Position numbers and translations under genes: made by a program. Of a stretch of DNA of 64,000 bases, positions 36,593 to 44,636 are shown piece by piece; positions within the stretch are counted from its first letter, which is position 1; each line of letters starts with the position of its first letter. Source of the DNA: Sulfitobacter brevis (GTDB lineage: Bacteria; Pseudomonadota; Alphaproteobacteria; Rhodobacterales; Rhodobacteraceae); contig NZ_FOMW01000001.1 in assembly GCF_900112755.1 (NCBI RefSeq), positions 248,001 through 312,000 of the forward strand. The letters run 5' to 3'. The notes beneath the pieces are model-generated. The model was given only the letters and a program-made list of their open reading frames with translations, had not been told where the DNA came from and searched no databases.

Positions 36593-39118
36593 CTATTCTG
36601 CTGGTGTCGGCTGTGGGGCCGGCATCGCGCCGGTGCGGGGGGCCGCACCGGATTTTGGCGTTACGGGGGCCGCGACACGGCGCAGCCGCAGCGCGTTGGT
36701 CAGCACGAATACGCTCGAAAGCGCCATCGCGCCTGCCGCCAGCATCGGCGACAGCATCACCCCAAAGAACGGATAGAGCGCGCCCGCCGCGACGGGGATC
36801 AGCAGCACGTTATAGCCAAAGGCCCATACGAGGTTCTGGCGGATGTTCCCCATGGTGCGGCGGCTGATTTCAAAGGCGGCAACCACGCCGCTGGTCGCAC
36901 CCGACATCAGCACCACATCGGCCGCCTCAATTGCCACGTCAGTGCCGGTGCCAATCGCGATCCCGACATCGGCAGTCGCCAAAGCGGGCGCGTCATTGAT
37001 GCCGTCACCGACAAAGGCCAGCATCTTGCCGCCTGCTTTGAGACTGTTGACCGCAGCGACTTTGCCCTCGGGCAATACTTCGGCAACCACATGGTCGATG
37101 CCCAGCTCGGCGGCGATGGTTTCGGCGGTGGCTTTGGTATCGCCGGTAATCATCGCGACCTTTACGCCCATCTTGTGCAATGCCGCGACCGCCTCTGCGG
37201 CCTCGGCACGCACCGGATCAGCGACCGACATCACCCCGGCCATCTGGCCATCAACGGCAATGAACAGCGGCGTTTGCCCCGCCTTGCCAAAGCTGGTGTG
37301 GCGTTCGGCAAAGGCACCCATATCGATACCATCGCGGGTCATTAGCCGCGCTGCACCGATCAGTACCTCGCGCCCGTCGACCTTTGCGCGCAGCCCGTAG
37401 CCGGTGATCGTGTCAAAGTCAGTTACCTCTGCCAAGGTCAGCCCGTCCCGCTCCGCACGGTTCAGCACTGCTTGGGCAATAGGATGCTCTGATTGCGCCT
37501 CGACCGATGCTGCCAGCCGCAGCAACTCAGCCGCGTCAAAGCCACTGGCGACTTCGATCTGGTTGAGCACGGGGCGACCTTCGGTCAGGGTGCCGGTCTT
37601 GTCGAAGGCAACCACATCAACGCCCTGCAACGACTGCAAAGCATCACCTTGGCGGAACAGAACGCCCAGCTCGGCGGCCCGCCCCGTACCCACCATGATC
37701 GAGGTCGGTGTGGCCAACCCCATCGCACAGGGGCAGGCGATGATCAGCACGGCAACACCGGCCACCAATGCATTGCCCAAGGCCGGATCAGGCCCGAAAA
37801 TCAGCCAGACCACCACGGCCATGACCGCCACTGCAATCACTGCAGGGACAAACCACAGGGTCACGCGGTTCACCACGTCCGAGATTGGCAGCTTGGTGCC
37901 TTGCGCGGTTTCAACCATGCGGATGATCTGCGCCAGCATTGTGTCCTCGCCGACATGGGTGGCGCGGTATTGCAACGCGCCAGTACCATTGACCGTGCTG
38001 CCCACAACGCGGTCGCCGGCCTGCTTTTGCACAGGCATCGGCTCGCCAGTGATCATGCTTTCGTCGATCCATGTATCGCCAGTCACGACCTCGCCATCGA
38101 CCGCGACCTTTTCACCGGGACGCAAGTGGATGACATCGCCTGCGACGATTTCCTCCACCGGAAGTTCCACGATCTCCCCCCCACGCACGACACGCGCAGT
38201 TTTGGCCCGCAGGCCCACCAAACGGGCGATGGCCTGACCGGTGCGGCCTTTTGCCCGCGCCTCCAACCAGCGGCCCAGCAAGATCAGCGTGACGATCACC
38301 GCTGCGGCCTCAAAATACACATCCGCCGCGCCTGCGGGGAGCAGACTTGGCGCAAATAGCGCCACCACGGAAAATAGCCATGCCGCCGAGGTGCCGATTG
38401 CCACTAACGCGTTCATATCCGGCGCGCCTTTCAGCAGCGCCGGGACGCCAAGCATGAAAAACTGTCGGCCCGGCCCCGCAAGCACCACGGTGGTCAGCAC
38501 AAACTGGATCATCCAGTTGGCCTGCATCCCGATGGTCTGGCTGATCCAGTGATGGAAGGCGGGGATCAGGTGACCGCCCATTGCCAGAACGACCACAGGC
38601 GCGGTCAGCACCGCCGCAAGCAAGGTCGCACGGCGCAGGCGCTGGCGCTCTTCTTCCTTGCGGTCGGCGCGGGTGTCTGTGGCTGTGGCCGAACTTTCTT
38701 GCACAGTCAGCGGATATCCTGCGGCCTCAGCAGCACGGGTCACATCGGCGACCGATGCAACACCAGACAGCACCTCCACCATGACAGATTCGCTGGGCAG
38801 GTTCACGTTGACATCGACCACACCCGGTACGGCGCGCAGAGCTTTCTCGACCCGCCCGACACAGGAGCCGCAGCTCATGTTCGCCACTGTAAAACGCAGC
38901 TCGCGGGTCACAACGTGATACCCTGTCTGCGTGATCGCCGCCACCGCCGCGCCAAGCTGGGCAGGGTCATCAAGCGCGACCTGCGCGGTTTCATTGGCGA
39001 GGTTCACACTAGCCTCGCGCACACCATCAACGGCCGTGAGCGCACGCTCGACCCGTCCGACGCACGACGCGCAGCTCATGCCTTCGACATCTAATTGATA
39101 GCTTGATTGATCGCTCAT
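36593..39118 (-). CDS. copA: Copper-exporting P1B-type ATPase
   Basis: This 841-residue membrane pump exports Cu(I) from the cytoplasm. Two N-terminal heavy-metal domains carry MSCASC (14-19) and MSCGSC (81-86). The membrane Cu site CPC is at 462-464, the phosphorylation motif DKTGT at 506-510, TGEP at 358-361 and [10 protein letters not shown] near the end of the catalytic domain. I chose the ATG at 39118 because GGAGG lies 7 bases upstream. The adjacent CueR gene and CueR-type operator support copper rather than zinc or cadmium. Confidence 0.95.
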   Translation of the reverse strand: MSDQSSYQLDVEGMSCASCVGRVERALTAVDGVREASVNLANETAQVALDDPAQLGAAVAAITQTGYHVVTRELRFTVANMSCGSCVGRVEKALRAVPGVVDVNVNLPSESVMVEVLSGVASVADVTRAAEAAGYPLTVQESSATATDTRADRKEEERQRLRRATLLAAVLTAPVVVLAMGGHLIPAFHHWISQTIGMQANWMIQFVLTTVVLAGPGRQFFMLGVPALLKGAPDMNALVAIGTSAAWLFSVVALFAPSLLPAGAADVYFEAAAVIVTLILLGRWLEARAKGRTGQAIARLVGLRAKTARVVRGGEIVELPVEEIVAGDVIHLRPGEKVAVDGEVVTGDTWIDESMITGEPMPVQKQAGDRVVGSTVNGTGALQYRATHVGEDTMLAQIIRMVETAQGTKLPISDVVNRVTLWFVPAVIAVAVMAVVVWLIFGPDPALGNALVAGVAVLIIACPCAMGLATPTSIMVGTGRAAELGVLFRQGDALQSLQGVDVVAFDKTGTLTEGRPVLNQIEVASGFDAAELLRLAASVEAQSEHPIAQAVLNRAERDGLTLAEVTDFDTITGYGLRAKVDGREVLIGAARLMTRDGIDMGAFAERHTSFGKAGQTPLFIAVDGQMAGVMSVADPVRAEAAEAVAALHKMGVKVAMITGDTKATAETIAAELGIDHVVAEVLPEGKVAAVNSLKAGGKMLAFVGDGINDAPALATADVGIAIGTGTDVAIEAADVVLMSGATSGVVAAFEISRRTMGNIRQNLVWAFGYNVLLIPVAAGALYPFFGVMLSPMLAAGAMALSSVFVLTNALRLRRVAAPVTPKSGAAPRTGAMPAPQPTPAE

Positions 39119-39148
39119 GATACCACCTCCGGTCATGTCATTGGTTAC

Positions 39149-39179
39149 AACATGGGGTGTCCAGTCACTGGAAGGTCAA
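39149..39179 (-). promoter_or_regulatory. CueR-type promoter/operator of copA-cueR
   Basis: On the minus strand a TTGACC -35 (39179-39174) precedes a 19-base spacer containing the perfect palindrome TCCAGTGACTGGA. A weak -10, CATGTT, follows at 39154-39149. The layout is that of MerR-family metal promoters; the palindrome resembles known CueR/HmrR boxes. Confidence 0.78.
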
Positions 39180-39339
39180 GAGGTTAGTTGAAAAATCTTT
39201 CTGCGCCTCCGGAAGGCGCTTTGAAAGCAGACGAAATAAAGTGCTGGAAGCAAAGGGCCGCGCGTTTTAGGCGCGTTCCCGTTCCGTGCCAGCATGGGGT
39301 TGGACAGGCCCGCTTCTGCAAAACGGTGCTTCAAAACAC

Positions 39340-40305
39340 CTACAGGTCCTCCAGAAAGCTCAACATCCGCCCCTCGGTGGCCAGCAGCCCAGATGGTGCG
39401 GTATTGTCGATGTCCAGCTCCTCGGTGCCTGCGAGCCCGATCACCTCAGGGTGAATATAGCTGTTACGCGCAATGGTAGGCGTATTGCCCAGACGTTCGG
39501 CAGCGGCCTCGGACATCGCCTTGATCGTCGATGCACCCTTCTCCGCGACCCCAAAGGCAGCCAGCGTACCGGTCCATGTCCTGAAGGTCTTGGCGGTGAT
39601 GCCCTCCTGTCCCGCCGCATCGACGATATAGGCGTTAAGCGCGTTGGAACTTAGCGTGCAGGGGGTGCCGTCCTCGCCGGTCCAACTCAAGACCTCGGCG
39701 CCGGGAAGGTCTGCAATGCGGTGCAAAATGCGCGCCAGTGTCTTGTCGTTCATCTGTCGCCGCACCATCTTTCCGGCCTTGGCTTTGTATTTCAGGCGGA
39801 TCGTATCCCCCTCCAGCCGCACATGTCGGTTCCGCAGGGTCAGGGCACCATAGCTGCAATTCTCACGCGCGTAGCCGACATTGCCAACGCGCATCGCGGT
39901 CCGGTCAATCAAAGCCACGGCGCTGGCCAGCGCAAAGTCACGCTCGCCGACCTCGCCCTTGAGATCGCGCTGCACCCGTCGCCGGATGCGCGGCAGGGCA
40001 TGGCCGAAATCAACCAGTCCGGCAAACTTGGTTTCCGCCTGCGCAGCGGCCCATTCGGGGTGATAGCGGTATTGCTTACGCGCCCGCGCATCGCGACCCG
40101 TGGCTTGCAGATGGCCGTTATCGACCGGACACATCCAGACATCTTCATAGGCCGGTGGGACTGCCAGCGCCTCCAACCGCGCACGTTCAGCACCGCGTGC
40201 GATGGTGGTACCGTCGGGCGCTATATAGCTGAACCCGCGCCCGCGGCGTTGGCGCAGGATGCCCGGACGGTCATCGGTAAAATAGATCAGATCGGCGGGC
40301 ATCAT
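39340..40305 (-). CDS. DNA topoisomerase IB (poxvirus-type)
   Basis: This 321-residue type IB topoisomerase relaxes supercoils through a 3'-phosphotyrosine intermediate. Catalytic residues can be placed: R139 (TAMRVGN), a lysine in the KYKAKAGK stretch (172-179), R242 (TFRTWTGT) and the nucleophile Y283 (RNSYIHPEV). Length and order match the bacterial poxvirus-like group. It follows a small TUDOR-type gene by 6 bp, so the two form a minus-strand pair. Confidence 0.92.
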   Translation of the reverse strand: MMPADLIYFTDDRPGILRQRRGRGFSYIAPDGTTIARGAERARLEALAVPPAYEDVWMCPVDNGHLQATGRDARARKQYRYHPEWAAAQAETKFAGLVDFGHALPRIRRRVQRDLKGEVGERDFALASAVALIDRTAMRVGNVGYARENCSYGALTLRNRHVRLEGDTIRLKYKAKAGKMVRRQMNDKTLARILHRIADLPGAEVLSWTGEDGTPCTLSSNALNAYIVDAAGQEGITAKTFRTWTGTLAAFGVAEKGASTIKAMSEAAAERLGNTPTIARNSYIHPEVIGLAGTEELDIDNTAPSGLLATEGRMLSFLEDL

Positions 40306-40311
40306 CGCGGC

Positions 40312-40524
40312 TCAAGCCTCGCGCACTTCAGAGGACAGCTTGAGCACACCGGCCCCGTCCTCCTGTTCGATATAAAGCGCCGGATTGTCGGCCGATCCGT
40401 TGCGGGTGATCTCGCTGCCTTTCAGGGTGCGGGTTACCTTGTGGTCATAGGTATTTTGCACCCTGCCGGTTCCGGTGCCCTTGCCCCAGTCCCATTCGAC
40501 CCTGTCGCCTTCGGAATATGCCAT
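40312..40524 (-). CDS. Hypervirulence-associated TUDOR-type (DUF2945) small protein
   Basis: This 70-residue protein begins MAYSEGDRVEWDWGKGTGTGRVQ. That is the classic DUF2945 start, in which a GDxVxWxxG.G...G motif is followed by KVTRTLKGSEITRNGSADNPALYIEQEDG. Such proteins are small SH3/TUDOR-like barrels of unclear role. I chose the ATG at 40524. It lies directly upstream of the topoisomerase IB gene, and a palindrome at 40541-40560 precedes it. Confidence 0.87.
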   Translation of the reverse strand: MAYSEGDRVEWDWGKGTGTGRVQNTYDHKVTRTLKGSEITRNGSADNPALYIEQEDGAGVLKLSSEVREA

Positions 40525-40540
40525 CGCGCCGGACCTTGCG

Positions 40541-40560
40541 TTGTTCAATCAATCGAACAA
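40541..40560. repeat. Palindrome upstream of the TUDOR-topoisomerase pair
   Basis: TTGTTC and GAACAA arms enclose an 8-base centre, 17 bases upstream of the ATG at 40524. It may be an operator; it does not match the direct-repeat LexA box of alphaproteobacteria. Confidence 0.45.
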
Positions 40561-40618
40561 CCCGACAAGGGGCGCGACGGTTCCATTTACGGTTACGGCG
40601 TGCTCGTCCCTACGCGGC

Positions 40619-41413
40619 TTAAACCCGCCAGCGCAGCACCCGACGCTCGACCGCCGCAATCGCGGCAGAGACGAGGACGCCCATCACCGACAGGATCACC
40701 ACACCCGCGAACAACCGCTCTAGGTCATAAAGGCTGCCCGCCTGCAAAATATACGCCCCAATGCCATATTCCGCGCCCAACATCTCGGCGGCGACTAGCA
40801 GGATAATCGCGATGGTCAACGAAATCCGCAGCCCCGACAGGATGCCCGGCATCGCGCCGGGCAAGACGATCTTCCACACGATCGAGCGCCATTTCAGACC
40901 AAAGCTTTGCCCCATGCGGATCAGCGTCCGGTCCACATTATCCACCGCCGCATAGGTCGCCACCACGGTCGGGGTAAAAGTACCAAAAGCGATCAGGGCA
41001 TATTTGCTCATCTCGTCGATGCCAAACCAGATCACGAACAGCGGCAGTAGCGCGATCTTTGGGATCGGGAACAGCGCCGCGACCAAGGGTACAAGCCCCG
41101 CCCGCGCGAGGCTGAAAAGCCCGATCAGCAGGCCCACCGCGATGCCCGCGAGCGCGCCCATCGTCGCACCGACAGCCAGCCGCGAGAGCGAAGGCAGCAA
41201 ATGCTTGAACAACAACCCCGACTCGTAAAGCTCCTTGAAGGTCAGCGCCACATCACTGGGCCGTGGCAGGGTCAGCGCCGAGATGACCCCCGTGCGCGTG
41301 CCCCATTCGGCCAGCAACACCAGCACAATAAACACCGTGATGCCGACACCGCGCTTGCGCCGTGCCACGAAACCACCGCCGCGAAAGCGGACTTCCAGTG
41401 CTGGCTCAGACAT
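40619..41413 (-). CDS. ABC transporter permease, SsuC/TauC-like
   Basis: This 264-residue permease of the nitrate/sulfonate/taurine group has six helices. The family's EAA loop is visible around SFGLKWRSIVWKIVLPGAMPGILSGLRISL. It starts RPSDVALTFKELYESGLLFKHLLPSLSRLAVG, typical of SsuC. It overlaps the upstream ATPase gene by 8 bp. The substrate is unknown. Confidence 0.92.
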   Translation of the reverse strand: MSEPALEVRFRGGGFVARRKRGVGITVFIVLVLLAEWGTRTGVISALTLPRPSDVALTFKELYESGLLFKHLLPSLSRLAVGATMGALAGIAVGLLIGLFSLARAGLVPLVAALFPIPKIALLPLFVIWFGIDEMSKYALIAFGTFTPTVVATYAAVDNVDRTLIRMGQSFGLKWRSIVWKIVLPGAMPGILSGLRISLTIAIILLVAAEMLGAEYGIGAYILQAGSLYDLERLFAGVVILSVMGVLVSAAIAAVERRVLRWRV

Positions 41414-42173
41414 TCAAAAGCTCCGCATCTGCTGCTGCCGCCTCGTCGCGCATCAAGGCCCAGAGGTGTTGCTGCTGGGCTTCAAGCTCCGCATCACCAT
41501 AAGCCCGCTCGGCCAGCGGGGTATTCAGCGTCACGATATCACGCACTTGTCCGGGACGGCGTGACAGCACCACGATCTTATGACCCAGCCGCACCGCTTC
41601 GGCGAGGTTGTGGGTCACGTAAACTGCCGTAAAGGGCTGGCGCGTCCATAGCCCGATCAGATCATCCATCAGCAACTCGCGTGTCTGGCTGTCGAGCGCG
41701 GAGAGCGGCTCGTCCATCAGCATTACAGCAGGGTTTACCGCCAAGGCGCGCGCGATCGCCACGCGCTGTTTCATCCCGCCAGAAAGCTGTTTGGGCAAGG
41801 CATCGGCAAATTCGCTCAGCTTGGTGCGGGCTAAAACGTCGGTGATGATCGCGTCGCGCGCAGCAGCACTCAGCCCGTGATCCTCCAGCACCAGCGCCAG
41901 ATTGCCGCGCACCGTGCGCCATGGCAGCAAGGCGAAATCCTGAAAGATATAGGTCAGCGGGTTCAGGCAATCAGCGGGCGGCGTACCGATCTGCAAGACC
42001 TTGCCCGCAGTAGGTTGCTCCAACCCGCCCAGCATCCGCAGCAAGGTGGATTTGCCGCAGCCCGACGGCCCGACGATGCAGACAATCTGCCCCGAGGGGA
42101 AATCGAGCGTGATGTCGCGCAGCACTTCGGTAGCACCGTAGTGATGGCTGACGTGGTCAAGTTTCAGGTCCAT
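41406..42173 (-). CDS. ABC transporter ATP-binding protein, SsuB/TauB-like
   Basis: This 255-residue ATPase shows Walker A GPSGCGKST, the Q-loop region TYIFQDFALLPWRTV, signature LSGGMKQR, and Walker B VMLMDEPLSALD. The LLPWRTV segment is typical of the SsuB/TauB/NrtD group. It couples to the overlapping permease gene and the binding protein upstream. Confidence 0.93.
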   Translation of the reverse strand: MDLKLDHVSHHYGATEVLRDITLDFPSGQIVCIVGPSGCGKSTLLRMLGGLEQPTAGKVLQIGTPPADCLNPLTYIFQDFALLPWRTVRGNLALVLEDHGLSAAARDAIITDVLARTKLSEFADALPKQLSGGMKQRVAIARALAVNPAVMLMDEPLSALDSQTRELLMDDLIGLWTRQPFTAVYVTHNLAEAVRLGHKIVVLSRRPGQVRDIVTLNTPLAERAYGDAELEAQQQHLWALMRDEAAAADAELLNV

Positions 42174-42218
42174 GGCTGGCCTTTTGTCACGAGGTTTGGC
42201 GAGAAGCCAAAGTGCAAA

Positions 42219-42244
42219 ACGCCCCCCTGATCAAAGGAGGGCGC
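42219..42244 (-). terminator. Stem-loop (attenuating terminator) after the binding-protein gene
   Basis: An 8-bp stem with one mismatch (42221-42228 with 42235-42242) is followed by GTTTTGC on the minus strand. It lies within the 116-bp gap before the ATPase gene and may lower downstream expression relative to the binding protein. Confidence 0.55.
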
Positions 42245-42289
42245 CCGCCCAGCCCAAGCTGAGCTAGACATTCGAAAAACGAAAGTTGG

Positions 42290-43309
42290 TCAGACGCCCA
42301 TGGTTTTGACGTAGGAGGTATCGACCAGCGTTTCCATTGTGATATCCGCGTCGACCAAACCTTCGGACTGGAACCAGCTCAGTTGATCGGCGACCGAGGC
42401 CACGTTCAACGCGGCCCCTTCGTTCAAACGCATGGTGCCGTTGATAATCGACTTGGCCGCCTTCTCGCGCGGCTGGTCGGCATAGACGTATTTGTGGATC
42501 AGATCGACCATCTCGGCTTCGGCCTCATCGCCGCCGGTCCGCTCGATCATCGCGGCATTATAATCCGCCACACCTTTGGAGAAACCGGCGATGAAATTCT
42601 GGGTCATCTCCTTTTCATCACTGGCGTTCTTGGCCGAGGTAAACACTGTCGTGACCTGATAGTCCGGCAGATATGTCGCCACGTCGCCAATGATGTGCAC
42701 CGCACCCGACCCCGCCAGCGGTTTGGCGATATGCGGCACGATGGCCCAAGCGTCGATCTGTCCCGACTTCAGCGCGCCGATCACGGCACCAACCTTCTGC
42801 AACGGCTTGAAGCTCATCTCGATGCCTTCTGCCTGCGCCATTTTCGACCCCATGTAATGGAACGAAGAGCCCGCCTGCGTCATGCCAAAGCTTTTGCCGT
42901 CCAGCATCGACGGCGCGGTGACGCCTGCCTGAAATGCCGCATCGGAGACGAGAATTTTCTGCCCGTCGATGCCCGGTTCTTCCTGCAATCCGCCGCCGAT
43001 TACCTTGACTGCGCCCTTTTGTGCCAAGGACACCAAGCCTCCCGAAATCGAAGTCACGGCATAGTCCACGTCGCCGCTAGCCACGGCGACGGCCATCGGC
43101 TGGGCGGCCTCGAAAAAGCGCAACTCGACGTCCAGCCCGGCATCGGCGAAATAGCCGCGTTCAACGGCGACAAAGCTGGCTGAGTGGCTGGTGAAGCGCA
43201 GTGCGCCAACGGTGATTTTGCGGTTCTGCGCCAGCGCGGGCGTGGCAAGGCCGACAGCCGTGGCTGCGCCGAGGGTCGCAATCGCCTGACGGCGGTTAAA
43301 AGTGGTCAT
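42290..43309 (-). CDS. ABC substrate-binding protein, NMT1/SsuA-like
   Basis: This 339-residue periplasmic protein has a twin-arginine-like leader (NRRQAIATLGAATAVGLATPALAQ). The NMT1/THI5-like fold follows: ITVGALRFTSHSASFVAVERGYFADAGLDVELRFFEAAQP and the later GALKSGQIDAWAIVPHIAKPLAG. GGGAGAG lies before the ATG at 43309. Family members bind aliphatic sulfonates, taurine, nitrate, thiamine precursors or riboflavin; I cannot narrow it down. Confidence 0.9.
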   Translation of the reverse strand: MTTFNRRQAIATLGAATAVGLATPALAQNRKITVGALRFTSHSASFVAVERGYFADAGLDVELRFFEAAQPMAVAVASGDVDYAVTSISGGLVSLAQKGAVKVIGGGLQEEPGIDGQKILVSDAAFQAGVTAPSMLDGKSFGMTQAGSSFHYMGSKMAQAEGIEMSFKPLQKVGAVIGALKSGQIDAWAIVPHIAKPLAGSGAVHIIGDVATYLPDYQVTTVFTSAKNASDEKEMTQNFIAGFSKGVADYNAAMIERTGGDEAEAEMVDLIHKYVYADQPREKAAKSIINGTMRLNEGAALNVASVADQLSWFQSEGLVDADITMETLVDTSYVKTMGV

Positions 43310-43436
43310 TGGTTCTCTCCCCTGAAGTCGCGGCAAGAATGGTCGCCGCGCTGCCGCAAAGTCAAGCCGTTGAGCGCGGTGAAAGGGCCGGAGCCGAATC
43401 CCGCCAACACGGCAAACGATCTCGCAGCGCTGCTTG

Positions 43437-44435
43437 TCAGTCGGGGAAATCCGCCCGTGCGATCAGACCGGTGTCTTGCCAGTCGAACTCTATCGTGCCG
43501 CCCATTGCCGTCGCCAATTCGCTGATCATCCGCGAGCCACTGCGCCGCGACGAGCGTACCACCCGTGGCCCGCCCGCCTCTTCCCAGCGAAACGAGAAAC
43601 CCGCCCCGCCGGTCGCTGTCCGGTTCTCCCAGTTCAAGGCGACGCGGCCCGTCGCACTGCTGAGCGCGCCGTGTTTCACCGAATTTGTCGCCAGCTCGTG
43701 CAGCCCCAAGGCCACAAAGGAGTTCAGCTTTCGCGGAATCATCGCTTCAGGGCCGGTCAAAGTAAATTGGTCCTGCCCTAGTGGCGCATAGGCCAGCAAA
43801 GTGGTTCGCGCCAACTCCCTCAGCCCCATTGCCTGACCTTCAGGCCGGTTGATGGTCTGCAAATGCGCATCACTCAAGGCCCGCAGACGACCTGCGACCT
43901 TAGTGCCAAAAGTGTAGGTGTCTTCCTCCTCGCGGGCGGTCAGCCGGATGATCACGGTCATCACATTGACAACATTACCAAGCCGGTGGATCAACTCGTC
44001 ACTGGCCAGCTTGTGCGCCCGGTCTTCGGCATCGCGCGTTTCGGTCACATCAAGCTGCGAGCCAAAGCAATAGGTCATCTCTCCGGCGTCATCCAGAATG
44101 GGCCCGATCTGCAACGCGTTCACAAAGCGCGAGCCGTCCTTGCGGTAGTTGATGATTTCGACGGTTTCGACGCGCTGATCCTCGATCGCCTTACGCACCC
44201 GAAAGATGCTTTTTGGCGTCGTATCTGGCCCTTGCAGAAAGCGGCAGTTTTTACCGATCACCTCGGCTTCGCTATAGCCGGTCAGGTCGAGGAAAGCCGT
44301 ATTTGCAAAGATAATCGGGTTGTCGGGCTGGTTGGGGTCGGTGATGCACAGCGGAATCCGCGCCATCCGGACCGCTTGCGCCATCGATCTGTCGCTCGTC
44401 AGGTCCCACCGTGCGGCACTGCTCTCTTCGTACAA
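43437..44435 (-). CDS. LOV-domain blue-light HWE-type histidine kinase
   Basis: This 332-residue soluble kinase has an N-terminal LOV photosensor (about 20-135). It carries the photoactive cysteine C64 in GKNCRFLQG, plus flavin contacts N96 (INYRKDG), N106 and Q127 (GSQLDVTE). An HWE/HisKA_2-type kinase follows: phospho-acceptor H150 in ELIHRLGN, N-box LHELATNSVKHGA (245-257) and a WEE segment near 284. No response regulator sits nearby in the window, so its partner must lie elsewhere. It is divergent from the reductive dehalogenase fusion across 201 bp. Confidence 0.92.
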   Translation of the reverse strand: MYEESSAARWDLTSDRSMAQAVRMARIPLCITDPNQPDNPIIFANTAFLDLTGYSEAEVIGKNCRFLQGPDTTPKSIFRVRKAIEDQRVETVEIINYRKDGSRFVNALQIGPILDDAGEMTYCFGSQLDVTETRDAEDRAHKLASDELIHRLGNVVNVMTVIIRLTAREEEDTYTFGTKVAGRLRALSDAHLQTINRPEGQAMGLRELARTTLLAYAPLGQDQFTLTGPEAMIPRKLNSFVALGLHELATNSVKHGALSSATGRVALNWENRTATGGAGFSFRWEEAGGPRVVRSSRRSGSRMISELATAMGGTIEFDWQDTGLIARADFPD

Positions 44436-44580
44436 CGAGATCTCCTAGATCGCTCGACAATCCGCGGCTTGGGCCGCATGGGCCTTCGCCAGACGCTTCA
44501 ACCTACAGCCCCCGTTCACGATTTGCAAAGCCCGCGGATTGTGGGCGCTGATCCGCATAGACGCGGGCGCTTGCCGCTAC

Positions 44581-44597
44581 TGAAACACAGGCGTTTC
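44581..44597. promoter_or_regulatory. GAAAC-N5-GTTTC palindrome upstream of the dehalogenase gene
   Basis: The palindrome GAAAC (44582-44586) / GTTTC (44592-44596) lies about 40 bases upstream of the dehalogenase ATG. The ten bases TGAAACACAG at its left arm also occur before the TRAP operon. It may be an operator; no regulator is assigned. Confidence 0.4.
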
Positions 44598-44636
44598 TTT
44601 CTGGAACACCCCGCATAGTTGTGCCACCAATCGCCT

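Noticed and set aside
44436-44636. Cobalamin riboswitch before the B12-dependent dehalogenase
   Set aside because: I looked for the conserved B12-box and found no match in these 201 bases; the region is also short for that structure.
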